Assembly (NCBI RefSeq): GCF_004115155.1
Contig: NZ_RDSM01000001.1
Span: 1,984,001 to 2,048,000, forward strand
DNA length: 64,000 nt
Reading direction: 5' to 3'
Origin: Granulicella sibirica
Lineage (GTDB): Bacteria; Acidobacteriota; Terriglobia; Terriglobales; Acidobacteriaceae
Shown here piece by piece: positions 45,730-54,891 of this stretch. A program made the position numbers and the translations under genes. Each line of letters begins with the position of its first letter. Position 1 is the first letter of the stretch. The notes below the pieces were generated by a model. The model was given only the letters and a program-made list of their open reading frames with translations. It did not search any database and had not been told where the DNA came from.

Positions 45730-46080
45730 GCCGTACTCTCCCCATCAAGCTTTTGTAAAGAAACGCTCACTCACTCTGCGGTAACGAGAGCAAGTCCCTC
45801 ACTATACCCATGGCCTGATGCCAATTCAAACTACGCTGCGTTTGAGAAAGTCTTTCGACTAGCCCTGAAACGCTTGGATTTCCCATGTTTGTTATCGGCG
45901 GAAGTGTCGCGACACGATAGAACGTTCTACTTATACGCTCACCAACGTAATCAAAGCGACCTATATTTCATGCTGCCGCCCTTCATCGCGTTCCTTTTTG
46001 GAATGGGACGAAGAGCGGCTGCACCAGGCGGTCCCCGCCTCGAACTTCGGGTCAACAGCTTCCTCGAATTTCAGCCGGAC
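45730..46080. other. Gap between yidC and jag with tandem palindromes
   Basis: 351 bp without a convincing gene on either strand. It contains two 12-bp palindromes at 45904-45915 and 45918-45929, and a -10-like TATAAG at 45930-45935 on the minus strand. The gap probably holds a separate jag promoter. Confidence 0.55.
45904..45935 (-). promoter_or_regulatory. Candidate jag promoter/operator with two 12-bp palindromes
   Basis: On the minus strand the order is TATAAG (45935-45930), then TAGAACGTTCTA (45929-45918), two bases, then GTGTCGCGACAC (45915-45904). Both palindromes are perfect. Their position just downstream of a -10-like element suits a repressor operator. No good -35 was found, so the promoter call is tentative. 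Confidence 0.45.
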
Positions 46081-47913
46081 CTACCGGCGAACGGCCTTTC
46101 CCTGGAGCGTCGGTGGCTGGCCCGACTTGCGCCGAGCGCGCTTCGCGGCAAGTTCGCGAGCTTCGCGTCCGAGGGAAGTGCGATTCATGATCGCTTGCTG
46201 CGCAATTCCGATCAGATTTCCGACAGCCCAGTAGAGCGCCAGGCCCGACGCATAATTCCAGGTGATATACCCCGAGAACGCCGGCATCATGAAAGCCATC
46301 ATCTTCTGTTGCTGCGGATCGACACCCGGAGAAGGCGTGTAGAACTGCACCAGGAACTGGCTTACGATCATCAGAATCGGCAGAATGTGGTAGGGATCGG
46401 CGGCGGAAAGATCCGGCAGCCAGCCCCAGTGCGCCTGCCGCAGCTCGACTACCTTCGGCAGCATGCCGAGGAACGCGAAGAGGAGCGGAAGCTGGATCAG
46501 CGTCGGGATGCACCCGCCGAACATGTTCACTCCGTTGTCCTTCTGGAGCTGCATGATCTCGGCATTCATCTCATTGCGCTTCGGATCGGTGACCTTGAGG
46601 CTCTTGTACTTCGCCTTGATCGCGTCCATCTGCGGCTGAATTCGCTGCATCTTCAGGCCGGATTGCATCGTCTTCACGCGCAACGGCAGGATGATCGCGT
46701 TGATGGCAATCGTCAGGATCACGATCGCCCAGCCCCAGTTCGACACCACGTGTGCATGCACCCACTGCAGGGCGAGGAACAGAAGCTTGCCAATGATCCC
46801 GAAGAATCCGAAGTCAAGGAGAGGCTCGAGCGTCACATCCGGGTTTGCCGCGTGGACATTCTTGAGGATGTTCACTGCCTTGGGCCCTGCATAGATCCGG
46901 GTCATCGCCGGGCCGTTCACGTCACCAATGGCTGCGCCAAGCAGGGGCACCTGCACCGTTCCCTTGTTGTCCCCCGACACCTGCGAGCCCTGGCCCACGC
47001 CGTTCTTACGCGCGACCTTGTCCACCGTGATCTCGTTATGCAGCGTTGCGACCGTCGCGGTGCGTGGAGAATCCGGCAGGAAGATCGCCGCGAAGTACTG
47101 GTCGGAGACGCCGGCCCAATCGAACGGGCCATCGAGCGTCCCACCGCCCGAGACCTTCTTGCCTGCCAGATGGTCTTCCTTGCCCGAGCGGCTGACGTCG
47201 ATCGTGGTCAGCGCGTAATCCTTGGCGTTCTCAATGTCGCCAAACCCGCCTGGCCAGGCCAGCAGCGCACGAATCGGCGCTCCGTTGCGCGTCACCTCCA
47301 CTCCGGCATGCAGGACGTAGGTCTCGTCGAACGAGAAGGTCTTCTTCACGGCATAGTCGCCGTTCGAGAAGTTGAAGGTCAGCGATGTCGGACTCGAGAT
47401 CGTCCCGGTGGCCGAGGGAACAAACATCGCCTGGCGAAGGCTGGCGGTCAGCCCGGAATCGTACGTGTAGATGGAAAGCGGATACCCGAACTCCTTTGCG
47501 GCCTGCTCATGCACGAGGTCGAGCGGCTTGCCGTAGTTGTCCTTATAAGCCTTCAGGATCCAGCTCGTCACCTGCGCGCCACGGTTGGAAAAGGTGATCC
47601 TGTAAAGCTCGTTCTCAACGACGGTGCTCGCCTCGGCGCTTGCTTGCACGGCGGCAATCGCCCCGGCATTCGCGGCAGCAGCAGCGGGTGTTCCGGGCTG
47701 GGGCGCATTGTTCGGCTGCACAAAGCCTGACGGGGAAGGAACGTTCTGCGGTGTGCCCTGAGACGCAGCGTTCGGGCTCGCGGTCTGCGGATTGTGCTTT
47801 GCCTTGTAGTACTGGGCTGCGAAGAAGACGGTGACCAGGACGACCATCATGACGAGGAGGGACTGATTTCCCTGCGGCGCGCCGGGCTGGTTTGGGTTCT
47901 TGAACTCTGCCAC
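46081..47913 (-). CDS. yidC: Membrane protein insertase YidC
   Basis: 610 residues from GTG 47913 (AGGAAG about 8 bp upstream); the longer TTG frame adds only non-homologous residues. One N-terminal membrane helix (about 18-37), a Pro/Ala/Asn-rich linker, a large periplasmic P1 domain, and a C-terminal region with five helices. NWGWAIVILTIAINAIILPLR and the final basic tail (AAKRARRKSG) are typical of the Gram-negative long form. It inserts membrane proteins with or without Sec. Confidence 0.96.
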   Translation of the reverse strand: MAEFKNPNQPGAPQGNQSLLVMMVVLVTVFFAAQYYKAKHNPQTASPNAASQGTPQNVPSPSGFVQPNNAPQPGTPAAAAANAGAIAAVQASAEASTVVENELYRITFSNRGAQVTSWILKAYKDNYGKPLDLVHEQAAKEFGYPLSIYTYDSGLTASLRQAMFVPSATGTISSPTSLTFNFSNGDYAVKKTFSFDETYVLHAGVEVTRNGAPIRALLAWPGGFGDIENAKDYALTTIDVSRSGKEDHLAGKKVSGGGTLDGPFDWAGVSDQYFAAIFLPDSPRTATVATLHNEITVDKVARKNGVGQGSQVSGDNKGTVQVPLLGAAIGDVNGPAMTRIYAGPKAVNILKNVHAANPDVTLEPLLDFGFFGIIGKLLFLALQWVHAHVVSNWGWAIVILTIAINAIILPLRVKTMQSGLKMQRIQPQMDAIKAKYKSLKVTDPKRNEMNAEIMQLQKDNGVNMFGGCIPTLIQLPLLFAFLGMLPKVVELRQAHWGWLPDLSAADPYHILPILMIVSQFLVQFYTPSPGVDPQQQKMMAFMMPAFSGYITWNYASGLALYWAVGNLIGIAQQAIMNRTSLGREARELAAKRARRKSGQPPTLQGKAVRR

Positions 47914-48031
47914 TGTGGAACTTCCTATCTGTCGAGCTGATTGCGGGGTTTGGGATAGCGGTGCGGGCAAGGAATGCCCTTAGGCGCGACATGCCCTCAG
48001 ACGATGATAAATGGTGGCCTTTGCTTTTGCG

Positions 48032-48301
48032 TTACCGACTTCCCGGCTGCCTTGCCTCCGGTACCGGATCCAGCCCGCCCTCGGCAAACGGATGGCAACG
48101 CGCAATCCGCCGCACGGCAAGGACCGTCCCACGTACCATCCCATGCCGCGCCATCGCTGTATACGCGTACTCCGAGCACGTAGGAAGGAACTTGCACTGC
48201 GTGGGGCTGATCGCATGCAGGACGGGGGAAACGACCAGCTTATAGCCCGAAAACGCCGCTCGAAGCGGCCACCCTGGCGTCCGTTCCGTGTCGGCACTCA
48301 T
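48032..48301 (-). CDS. yidD: Membrane protein insertion efficiency factor YidD
   Basis: 89 residues. The family signature is clear: [24 protein letters not shown] and CHPF. Its start overlaps the rnpA stop by 4 bp (ATGA), and yidC starts 118 bp downstream. YidD assists YidC-dependent insertion at the inner membrane. Confidence 0.94.
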   Translation of the reverse strand: MSADTERTPGWPLRAAFSGYKLVVSPVLHAISPTQCKFLPTCSEYAYTAMARHGMVRGTVLAVRRIARCHPFAEGGLDPVPEARQPGSR

Positions 48302-48729
48302 ATACTCGGGGCTATCGAATCGCTCGGCGCGGGCGGAATCTGCTTCTCAGCCATCTTCTGTACCTGACGGAAGACCTGTGCGACCTCCCGCTCGAGCAAG
48401 GAGAAGTCAAGCTCGATCACCGACCGTCGCGGGTGAAGAATCACGTCCACCGGGAGCCGAAGCATAGGAAGGTTGCGCCGGACAGCCTCGCGCATCCTTC
48501 GCTTGATCCGATTGCGGTCGACGGCCTTGCCCATCACCTTGCCCACTGTCAGGCCTACACGCGGAGCCGACGCATCCATCGCCCGCTCATTGCTCTCGGG
48601 TGTCCGCAGGGTGAAGAAGAAGCTCATCTGCTTGGCGAACTGCTTCCGGCTCGCCTTGTACACGCGCTGATAGTCCGCATGCTTGCGCAGGCGGAAGACG
48701 ATCGCGGGCTTGTTCAAAGGCATCGACAT
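48298..48729 (-). CDS. rnpA: Ribonuclease P protein component
   Basis: 143 residues. It shows the central RNR motif ([21 protein letters not shown]) and an N-terminal [17 protein letters not shown] segment. It has a C-terminal extension. It assists the RNA subunit of RNase P in tRNA 5' processing. In most genomes rpmH is the immediate upstream neighbour; here a PaiB-like gene lies between them. Confidence 0.95.
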   Translation of the reverse strand: MSMPLNKPAIVFRLRKHADYQRVYKASRKQFAKQMSFFFTLRTPESNERAMDASAPRVGLTVGKVMGKAVDRNRIKRRMREAVRRNLPMLRLPVDVILHPRRSVIELDFSLLEREVAQVFRQVQKMAEKQIPPAPSDSIAPSI

Positions 48730-48760
48730 AGCGGGCTACAGTCCTTATCAAGCTTACTCT

Positions 48761-49405
48761 TCAGCCTTTACCCCGAGGAGCAGCCTCGACCATCTGTCCG
48801 ATGACCCGGCTCTCCGGCGTCCCAAGCGACGCGAGCCCTTGAAGCACTCCCGCCCGGTCCCGCTCCGTCCGGTTCTGGCTCATTTTCCACTTGCCCTCGA
48901 GCCGGCGGATCGGCATCTCCAACCCGACGATCCCGTTCATCATCGTCCGGATGAAAGCCTCCGGAGCATCCGACACCTTCCAAGGCACGGGCAACGCCGC
49001 CTCATGCCTATCGGTCAGCGATTCGAGATGAGCCCGCATCCAGACCGCATCCTCAACGACACGCAGAGGACCATACGCGTGTACGACTGCATAGTTCCAT
49101 GTGGGAACCTCTTCGCCGTTCTCGAGCTTTCCCGGATACCACGTCGCGGAGATGTAGTGCTGCGGCCCGGCAAAGATCGCCAGCGCATCGACATCCGCAA
49201 CCAGGTCCTTCGCCTGCCTATTCGCCCGCGAGATATGCCCCTTGAGCACACCGAACTCCGACCCATCCTGCTCGATGACGACAGGCAGATGCGTCGCGAA
49301 CAGCCCCGAAGATCCAAGCGTCACCAGCGAGGCCAGCGGATGCTCGGCCATCAGCCTGTGAATCACCGGCACACGCTTCTCTTCATTCGCTCTGGGAATG
49401 TACAT
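48761..49405 (-). CDS. PaiB-like FMN-binding negative transcriptional regulator family protein
   Basis: 214 residues from ATG 49405 with AGGGG about 9 bp upstream; a GTG at 49414 is in frame but leaves no spacing. It begins MYIP as PaiB proteins do, with HPLASLVTLGSSGLFATHLP, GHISRANRQ and PTWNYAVVHAYG. The fold is a split-barrel flavin-binding domain. PaiB was described as a regulator of sporulation and proteases in Bacillus, and that role should not be assumed here. It sits between rpmH and rnpA. Confidence 0.87.
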   Translation of the reverse strand: MYIPRANEEKRVPVIHRLMAEHPLASLVTLGSSGLFATHLPVVIEQDGSEFGVLKGHISRANRQAKDLVADVDALAIFAGPQHYISATWYPGKLENGEEVPTWNYAVVHAYGPLRVVEDAVWMRAHLESLTDRHEAALPVPWKVSDAPEAFIRTMMNGIVGLEMPIRRLEGKWKMSQNRTERDRAGVLQGLASLGTPESRVIGQMVEAAPRGKG

Positions 49406-49422
49406 CGGCGACACCCCTCATG

Positions 49423-49464
49423 AAAAAACAGCCAAGGGAGGAAAGAATCCTCGACCCTGGCTGT
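49423..49464 (-). terminator. rpmH rho-independent terminator
   Basis: On the minus strand, stem ACAGCCAGGG pairs with CCCTTGGCTGT (one bulge) and is followed directly by TTTTTT (the full A-run on the plus strand is 49423-49428). It lies 45 bp after the rpmH stop and before the PaiB-like start. Confidence 0.85.
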
Positions 49465-49509
49465 CTGGTGAAACGCGAAGCTTACGGTGCGAGGTAAGCG
49501 GAACGAGGA

Positions 49510-49665
49510 CTAGTCGCGGAAGCCGGCGCTGACGGCGATCTTGTGACGGCCCTTGGCGCGGCGGCGGCTGAGCACGGCGGCTCCGGCCTTGGTCTTCATG
49601 CGGGTGAGGAAGCCATGGGTCTTGGCACGGTGGCGGCGGTTCGGCTGAAAGGTACGCTTGGGCAT
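49510..49665 (-). CDS. rpmH: 50S ribosomal protein L34
   Basis: 51 residues. The family sequence is complete: [19 protein letters not shown], then RMKTKAG and RRRAKGR. It is a slightly long L34 with a C-terminal tail ([11 protein letters not shown]). The reading frame continues upstream of the ATG by chance. A good promoter lies about 120 bp upstream. Confidence 0.96.
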   Translation of the reverse strand: MPKRTFQPNRRHRAKTHGFLTRMKTKAGAAVLSRRRAKGRHKIAVSAGFRD

Positions 49666-50306
49666 GGAACGACTCCTGAACTCTCTAGTTGGCCGCGTTG
49701 TCTGAGGGATCCGAAAGGCGAGCGGGTCATCAACCCATGCCCGAACCTGTAAGCGGATTCTTAGCGGTGCGACAGCAATTTCTGAGTATACGCGAGAGGT
49801 GGAAAAACGGCAACGAAACTCCGCTATTTTCCCTCCGCAGCCTCCCGATCCAGCGTCCCGTCCGCGCTCGAATTCATCGTATCCAACATCTTGTGGATGG
49901 TTCGCAGAGCGACATTCCCAATCTTCACCACTTCTGGTGCAACTCACGGGACTGTCACATTTTCTCGCCAAACCACGAGAAAAAGCCCCGGTTTTCCTGC
50001 TAGTATCAAACCCGTTCCGCAAGACGGCTTCACGCCTGTCCTGCTCGTTTCGCGGTTGTTCAGATTCACTTCTCTTCGCCCCAAACAGGTTTCCTGTCGC
50101 GAAGATTCTGGCCAAGTTGAGACAAACCACACTCGCCTCTTCCGGGGAGTAGGGAACTCGTTTGCCTTTTTCCATTCCGCCTCGGCGGATGGCTGTCGCG
50201 AATCACCGGATAGACGTGCGGCTTGTTGCTTCCCATCGCCCTCACCGGCGCATGGGTCAGCTCGGCTCCGTAGCGTAAGACATCGTTGAAAGAGAGAACA
50301 CGAAGT
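49666..50306. other. rpmH-dnaA divergent region, candidate replication origin area
   Basis: 641 bp without a gene between divergent rpmH and dnaA. It holds the rpmH promoter, weak DnaA-box-like 9-mers (CCATCCACA on minus at 49892-49900; TTTTCCACC on minus at 49798-49806, each 7/9 of TTATCCACA), and an 8-bp inverted repeat TTTTCTCG/CGAGAAAA at 49960-49983. There is no cluster of perfect DnaA boxes, so oriC here is only a candidate. Confidence 0.45.
49785..49813 (-). promoter_or_regulatory. rpmH promoter
   Basis: On the minus strand, -35 TTGCCG (49813-49808), a 17-bp spacer and -10 TATACT (49790-49785). This is a near-consensus sigma-70 promoter and implies an rpmH leader of roughly 110 nt. 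A DnaA-box-like TTTTCCACC lies within the spacer. Confidence 0.75.
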
Positions 50307-51734
50307 ATGTCATTTGTCCCGACGGCCGCAGCCGTGCTGAATTCCTGGGTAAGAATTCTTGGAGCGCTCGAGAAGAAGATCAACCGGCAGTCGTTTGAGA
50401 CCTGGTTGAAGCCGACGCGCTTCTCGCACATCGCGGGACGGACGCTCTTCGTGCGGATCCCCTCCGTCGAATTTGAAAAGGTCGGAGAGAAGTACGCCGA
50501 CCTCATCCAGGAGGCCATTGACAACCTCCAACTCGACATCGACGATGTCACCTTCCAGACTCCCCAGCAGGACCCCAGCGCGCCCCGCGTTCGGGAGGAC
50601 GGAGGCTTCGCACCCCTTCCCAGCCACAGCCTTAACGCCCCGCGCCCAAGCCGTCCCGGAGCCCCTGCGCAGGCCGGCATTGCCGCACCTGAGCAGGCCC
50701 GCTTCGACTGGAACGCCGCCTCCCAGCTCAACCCGCGCTACCAGTTCGACGCCTTCGTCATCGGATCCGGAAACCAGTTCGCCATGGCCGCCTCGCAAGC
50801 TGTCGCCGAGCGCCCATCGAAGGCCTATAACCCGCTGTTCCTCTACGGTGGCGTCGGCATGGGCAAGACCCACCTGATGCATGCCATCGGCCACGACGTG
50901 AAGCGCCGTCAGCCGCACGCCTCTATCTGCTACGTCTCGGGCGAAAAGTTCACCAACGAGATGATCAACTCTGTCCGGTACGACAAGATGACCTCGTTCC
51001 GCGACAAGTTCCGCAACGTCGACGTCCTCCTCATCGACGACATCCAGTTCCTCGCCGGCAAGGAGCGCACGCAGGAAGAGTTCTTTCATACCTTCAACAC
51101 GCTCCACGAGAGCATGAAGCAGATCGTCATCGCCTCCGACCGTCCCCCAAAAGAGCTCGCCGACTTTGAAGACCGCCTTCGCTCCCGCTTCGAGTGGGGT
51201 CTCATCGCCGACATCCAGCCACCCGATCTCGAAACCAAGGTTGCGATCCTCCAGAAGAAGGCCGAGAGCGAGCAGACGCAGCTCCCCACCGACGTCGCCC
51301 TCTTCATCGCTTCGAACGTGCGGACCAACGTCCGTGAGCTCGAAGGTGCTCTCGTCCGCCTCATCGCCTGGTGCAGCATGCATGGCGTCGAGATCACGAT
51401 GGCCGTCACCCAGCAGTGCCTCAAACAGTTCATCGACACGCAGGTCCGAAAGATTACGATCGAGGCGATTCAGCGTGCCGTTGCGGAACACTTCGGCATG
51501 CGCGTCGCGGAACTGAAGCAGAAGAACAACTCCCGCCAAATCGTGGTTCCCCGGCAGATCGCGATGTACCTGGCCAAGCAGATGACCGAGGCGTCGTTGC
51601 CCGAAATCGGACGCCAGTTCGGCGGCAAACACCACACCACGGTCATGCATTCCATCGGCAAGATCGACGAGCAGCGCCGCACCGACAAGGATCTCAATCG
51701 CACCATCAACAAGCTGATGGAGACGCTCAACTAG
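50307..51734 (+). CDS. dnaA: Chromosomal replication initiator DnaA
   Basis: 475 residues from ATG 50307 (a TTG at 50286 is in frame). Domain I starts LNSWVRILGALEKKINRQSF. A Pro/Ala-rich linker (domain II) precedes the AAA+ domain with Walker A GGVGMGKTHLM, Walker B LLIDDIQFLAGKE. The domain IV DnaA signature is in GGKHHTTVMHSIGKI. It opens the origin. dnaN is not adjacent; two other genes intervene. Confidence 0.97.
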   Translation: MSFVPTAAAVLNSWVRILGALEKKINRQSFETWLKPTRFSHIAGRTLFVRIPSVEFEKVGEKYADLIQEAIDNLQLDIDDVTFQTPQQDPSAPRVREDGGFAPLPSHSLNAPRPSRPGAPAQAGIAAPEQARFDWNAASQLNPRYQFDAFVIGSGNQFAMAASQAVAERPSKAYNPLFLYGGVGMGKTHLMHAIGHDVKRRQPHASICYVSGEKFTNEMINSVRYDKMTSFRDKFRNVDVLLIDDIQFLAGKERTQEEFFHTFNTLHESMKQIVIASDRPPKELADFEDRLRSRFEWGLIADIQPPDLETKVAILQKKAESEQTQLPTDVALFIASNVRTNVRELEGALVRLIAWCSMHGVEITMAVTQQCLKQFIDTQVRKITIEAIQRAVAEHFGMRVAELKQKNNSRQIVVPRQIAMYLAKQMTEASLPEIGRQFGGKHHTTVMHSIGKIDEQRRTDKDLNRTINKLMETLN

Positions 51735-51798
51735 CGCCCTCGCCGCAGGCCGGGCGAGGCTCAGGGCAGCGCCGGCCCGGTGCTATACTCACCCAACG

Positions 51799-53550
51799 AT
51801 GGCGCACCTGGACCTCTCTCAGACCCCGGCCGGGACCAGCGGGAGAGTTCCTTTCTGGCGGCAGCCGACGGTTCAGATCTGGCTCGCGATCGGGGCCGTC
51901 GCGAGCCTCTGCGTCTTCATCCTCCCATTCGCTTTCCCTCCGACAACTCCGTCGCAGTCTGCGTCCTATGCCGTTGGCTTCGGCAACCGGGTGGCGATGC
52001 TCTCGACCGTCTTCGTGAGCGCGGCGGTCGCCATCCTCCTGTGGTGGAGGCGCATAGGAGCCCGCATCACGGACCCACCCGAGCAGGGAACGATGCCTCT
52101 CAGCTGGCTGGCCTGGGCGTCGGCAGCCGCCATCATCTTCCACGCCTTCCTCGGCTGGCGCGTCGCCATCGCCGACGTCTACTACTGTGACGCCAGCTAC
52201 TTCCTCACCCAGGTCGGCCGTCACCTGCACGACCATGCCGTCCTCTACAAGGACATTGAGTTCGCCTACGGCCCGCTGCTCTTTTACTGGCCCGAACTCT
52301 TCATCCGCGTCCTCGCCCCTCTTGGTCTCAAGGCTCCCGGCGCCTATATGGTCTCGCTGACCGTCATGCAGTTAGCTGGGCTGGGAATCATCTTTTACGC
52401 CATCCAGAGCCTGCCCCTCACCCGCCGCCTCAAGGGTGTCGCCATGCTCACGATGGCGTTCGGCACTCTCACCCCGCTGCTCGGCCTCAACTACACTCTC
52501 CTCCGCTTCGCCCTGCCCTATGCCGGCATCCTCTGGATCACCGCCCAGGCCGGAGTTTGGCGCCAGTCAATCCTCTTCGGCCTGGCCCAGATCCTCATGC
52601 TCTCCATCTCCCCCGAGCTCGGCGTCGCCTTCGCTGGAGGAGCCGGAGCCTACGGCCTCTATCGCGCCGCCATGGACCGGGATTCTCGCTGGCTCGCCGC
52701 CTGTGCCGCTCCGCTCGTCGGCCTGGCCGTCGCCGCTGTCCTGCTTGGCCGCAACTACTTCGAGATGATGCTCCGCTTCGCCGGAGGCAACTTCGCCGGG
52801 GTCATCGAGGCCAAGCCGCACCTCGAGATCCTCCTCCTCGCCGCGATCGCCCTCAGCCCCTTCGCCATCGCCGGATACGTCCGCCGCTATGGGCGTGAAG
52901 CCGGCCCCATGATCGGCCTCTACATCGCGGCCCTCGGCATGGTCCCCGCGGGCCTCGGCCGCTGTGACGAGCTTCACACCTTCTTCGCCGGCATCGGCGT
53001 CCTCCTGCTCTCGCTGGTCGCTGTCAGCGCCTATCAGAACGTCTGGTCGACTGTCTGGGTGGCGCTCTTCATCGTCTCCGCCGTCTACAGCACAGCCAGC
53101 CAGGCCATCCTGTATAAACCCCTCGAGAAGCAGGTCATTTCCGGCAATATCTGGCCCGATAACGTCGACGTCGCCCACCTTGAGGCCGTTACCGGCGGAG
53201 CTAAGATCGCCGCCCCCTTCAAGCTTCCCATCCGCGTCATGGAGGCTCTGACGCAGAACGGCCAGTTTGCTCCCGGCTACTTCTGCTTCATGATCAACTC
53301 GCAGGATATCCCTGGCCAGGAGCGCAAGATCGCAGAGATGCGGCAGGTCCCCTACGTCCTCTTCCCCACCCAGGACTACCGCATCTTCGAGATGGGCGAC
53401 AACCGACGCCGCTTCGTTATCATGCGTTTCGGCATCACCTACACCAAGAAGCACGTCTTCAACTCCGGCGAGCTCCTCGAACAGGAAGTCGCAAAGAACT
53501 GGCAGCGCGTCGAGGATTTCGGCGGCTACACCCTCTACCGCCAGAAGTAG
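51799..53550 (+). CDS. Polytopic membrane protein, GT-C glycosyltransferase-like
   Basis: 583 residues with about ten or more hydrophobic segments in the first 430 residues, then a soluble C-terminal domain. The segment DASYFLTQVGRHL..YKDIEFAYGPLLFYWP resembles the first luminal/periplasmic loop of GT-C enzymes (acidic residue and a PLxxYxP-like stretch). Function is not certain. It follows dnaA by 64 bp, an unusual neighbour. A TATACT at about 51783 could be its own promoter. Confidence 0.7.
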   Translation: MAHLDLSQTPAGTSGRVPFWRQPTVQIWLAIGAVASLCVFILPFAFPPTTPSQSASYAVGFGNRVAMLSTVFVSAAVAILLWWRRIGARITDPPEQGTMPLSWLAWASAAAIIFHAFLGWRVAIADVYYCDASYFLTQVGRHLHDHAVLYKDIEFAYGPLLFYWPELFIRVLAPLGLKAPGAYMVSLTVMQLAGLGIIFYAIQSLPLTRRLKGVAMLTMAFGTLTPLLGLNYTLLRFALPYAGILWITAQAGVWRQSILFGLAQILMLSISPELGVAFAGGAGAYGLYRAAMDRDSRWLAACAAPLVGLAVAAVLLGRNYFEMMLRFAGGNFAGVIEAKPHLEILLLAAIALSPFAIAGYVRRYGREAGPMIGLYIAALGMVPAGLGRCDELHTFFAGIGVLLLSLVAVSAYQNVWSTVWVALFIVSAVYSTASQAILYKPLEKQVISGNIWPDNVDVAHLEAVTGGAKIAAPFKLPIRVMEALTQNGQFAPGYFCFMINSQDIPGQERKIAEMRQVPYVLFPTQDYRIFEMGDNRRRFVIMRFGITYTKKHVFNSGELLEQEVAKNWQRVEDFGGYTLYRQK

Positions 53551-53629
53551 CCGCTGCAGTTGTCGTTTCCGTTCGGGGTGTCATTCCCGTAGGGAATCTG
53601 CGTTTGCCGTGATCTTGGCAGCGCGGTTT

Positions 53630-54283
53630 TTACCACCCGATATAAACGCCCTTCCGCACCCACCGCACCTCGCCAAGCTGCGCCATCATGAAGTCCGCCA
53701 CATCCGCCCGGGCAATCCTGCTCGAGTTTCGTGGCAGCGCCTCCCCATCGACCCTGTAACTCCCCCGCTCAGCCCCGTTCGTGAGCATCGGCGGCATCAC
53801 CATGGTCCAATCGAGCCCCGAGTGCGACAGCGTTTGCCATTGCGAGATCTGGCTCGCCACCGGCCACTTCAGAAACGTGTTGTAGACGATGTTCTGCACG
53901 ATCCACCGCCGCCACGCAGGCTGCTTATCGAGCGAACTCGGCAGCGCCCCAGCCGACCCTAGAGCGATCAGCCTCTTCGGCCCTCGCACCTCCATCGCCC
54001 GCACGATCAGCGGGACCGCACGCTCCAGCACATCCTCCCGCTTCAGCGACTTCGCCCCCAGAGCCGAAAACACCGCATCCGCCCCCACCAACGTCTCCTC
54101 GATGGCCACCGAATCGAACGCATTCCCCTCCACCACGCGCACCCTATCCCGGAACGGAAACGTCTCCGGCGTCCGCAGGAGCACCGTTACCTGCCTCCCC
54201 TGTGCGAGACACCGCTCCGTCAGCAGTCTTCCCGTACCCCCATTCGCCCCAAAGATCGCAATCCTGATCTGCGTTCCGGCCAT
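53630..54283 (-). CDS. NAD(P)-binding (NmrA/atypical SDR) protein
   Basis: 217 residues from ATG 54283, preceded by GAGGTGA at 5 bp. The Rossmann motif is IAIFGANGGTGRLL. Later AVFSALG and LIALGSAGA follow the atypical SDR pattern used for NAD(P)H-binding domains. No catalytic YxxxK is evident. It faces the dnaA-side membrane gene (79-bp gap). Confidence 0.87.
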   Translation of the reverse strand: MAGTQIRIAIFGANGGTGRLLTERCLAQGRQVTVLLRTPETFPFRDRVRVVEGNAFDSVAIEETLVGADAVFSALGAKSLKREDVLERAVPLIVRAMEVRGPKRLIALGSAGALPSSLDKQPAWRRWIVQNIVYNTFLKWPVASQISQWQTLSHSGLDWTMVMPPMLTNGAERGSYRVDGEALPRNSSRIARADVADFMMAQLGEVRWVRKGVYIGW

Positions 54284-54891
54284 CGCACTCACCTCGGTCT
54301 CACAACGGTTTTACCGCGTTTATCCTCCACCCGCCGTTTGGACTGTGAACAAATTGCACCCCGTAAAGCTTTCATTCCACGTTTGTTGAGGCGCATTCCC
54401 ACCCTTTGCCCGCACTCTTCTCCAATCCCGCTTCGGCTGTGTGTGGAGATCGTGGATCGCCCGGGAGGTATCGAGAAGTTTTTACCCTGTCTTACCATCC
54501 CTCCGTTTCCTCCCAGAGGATTTTCTAAACCGGGGGTAAACCCTAACTCCTGTTCTCACAAGGACCTGGCGCTTAAATCCACATTTCAAGCGCAAACGGT
54601 TAAGGCTTCTAGCACTTTCTATCCTTTTTCCCTTATCTAGTAGGAGCAGTAGCACCCCACTAAAACCTGCCTCGCACCGGAGCTCGTCCAGTCTCCTCGC
54701 AACCCACACACCAGACACGGTTTCCCACAAAGAAAGCAGTCGCGTCCCGCCGCTCCGCGCCGCTAGAATCGGACCATGCCGGAGACCCGTCCCGCGCGAA
54801 GAATGCACCTTCCCGTGTACAGTTTCCGCAGGACCGATTTCATCCGCGTCCGCCCCGCAGCGCCTTTTTCGCCGCACTGGAGACCCTGACC
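54284..54891. other. Gene-free region upstream of dnaN
   Basis: 608 bp with no convincing gene; open frames here are not recognised. It is locally richer in A and T than its surroundings and contains DnaA-box-like AAATCCACA and TTTCCCACA 9-mers. It could contain the dnaN promoter or contribute to the origin, but no clear box cluster is visible. Confidence 0.45.

Noticed and set aside
45484..47730. Open frame of 748 codons on the plus strand across yidC
   Set aside because: It is antisense to yidC and partly to jag. No domain or ribosome site; yidC is the real gene.
50310..51650. Open frame of 446 codons antisense to dnaA
   Set aside because: Asp/Glu/Val/Leu-rich shadow of dnaA codons with no signature.
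53583..53597. Short hairpin ATTCCC-gta-GGGAAT between convergent genes
   Set aside because: Six-bp stem without a T-run; too weak to call a terminator.
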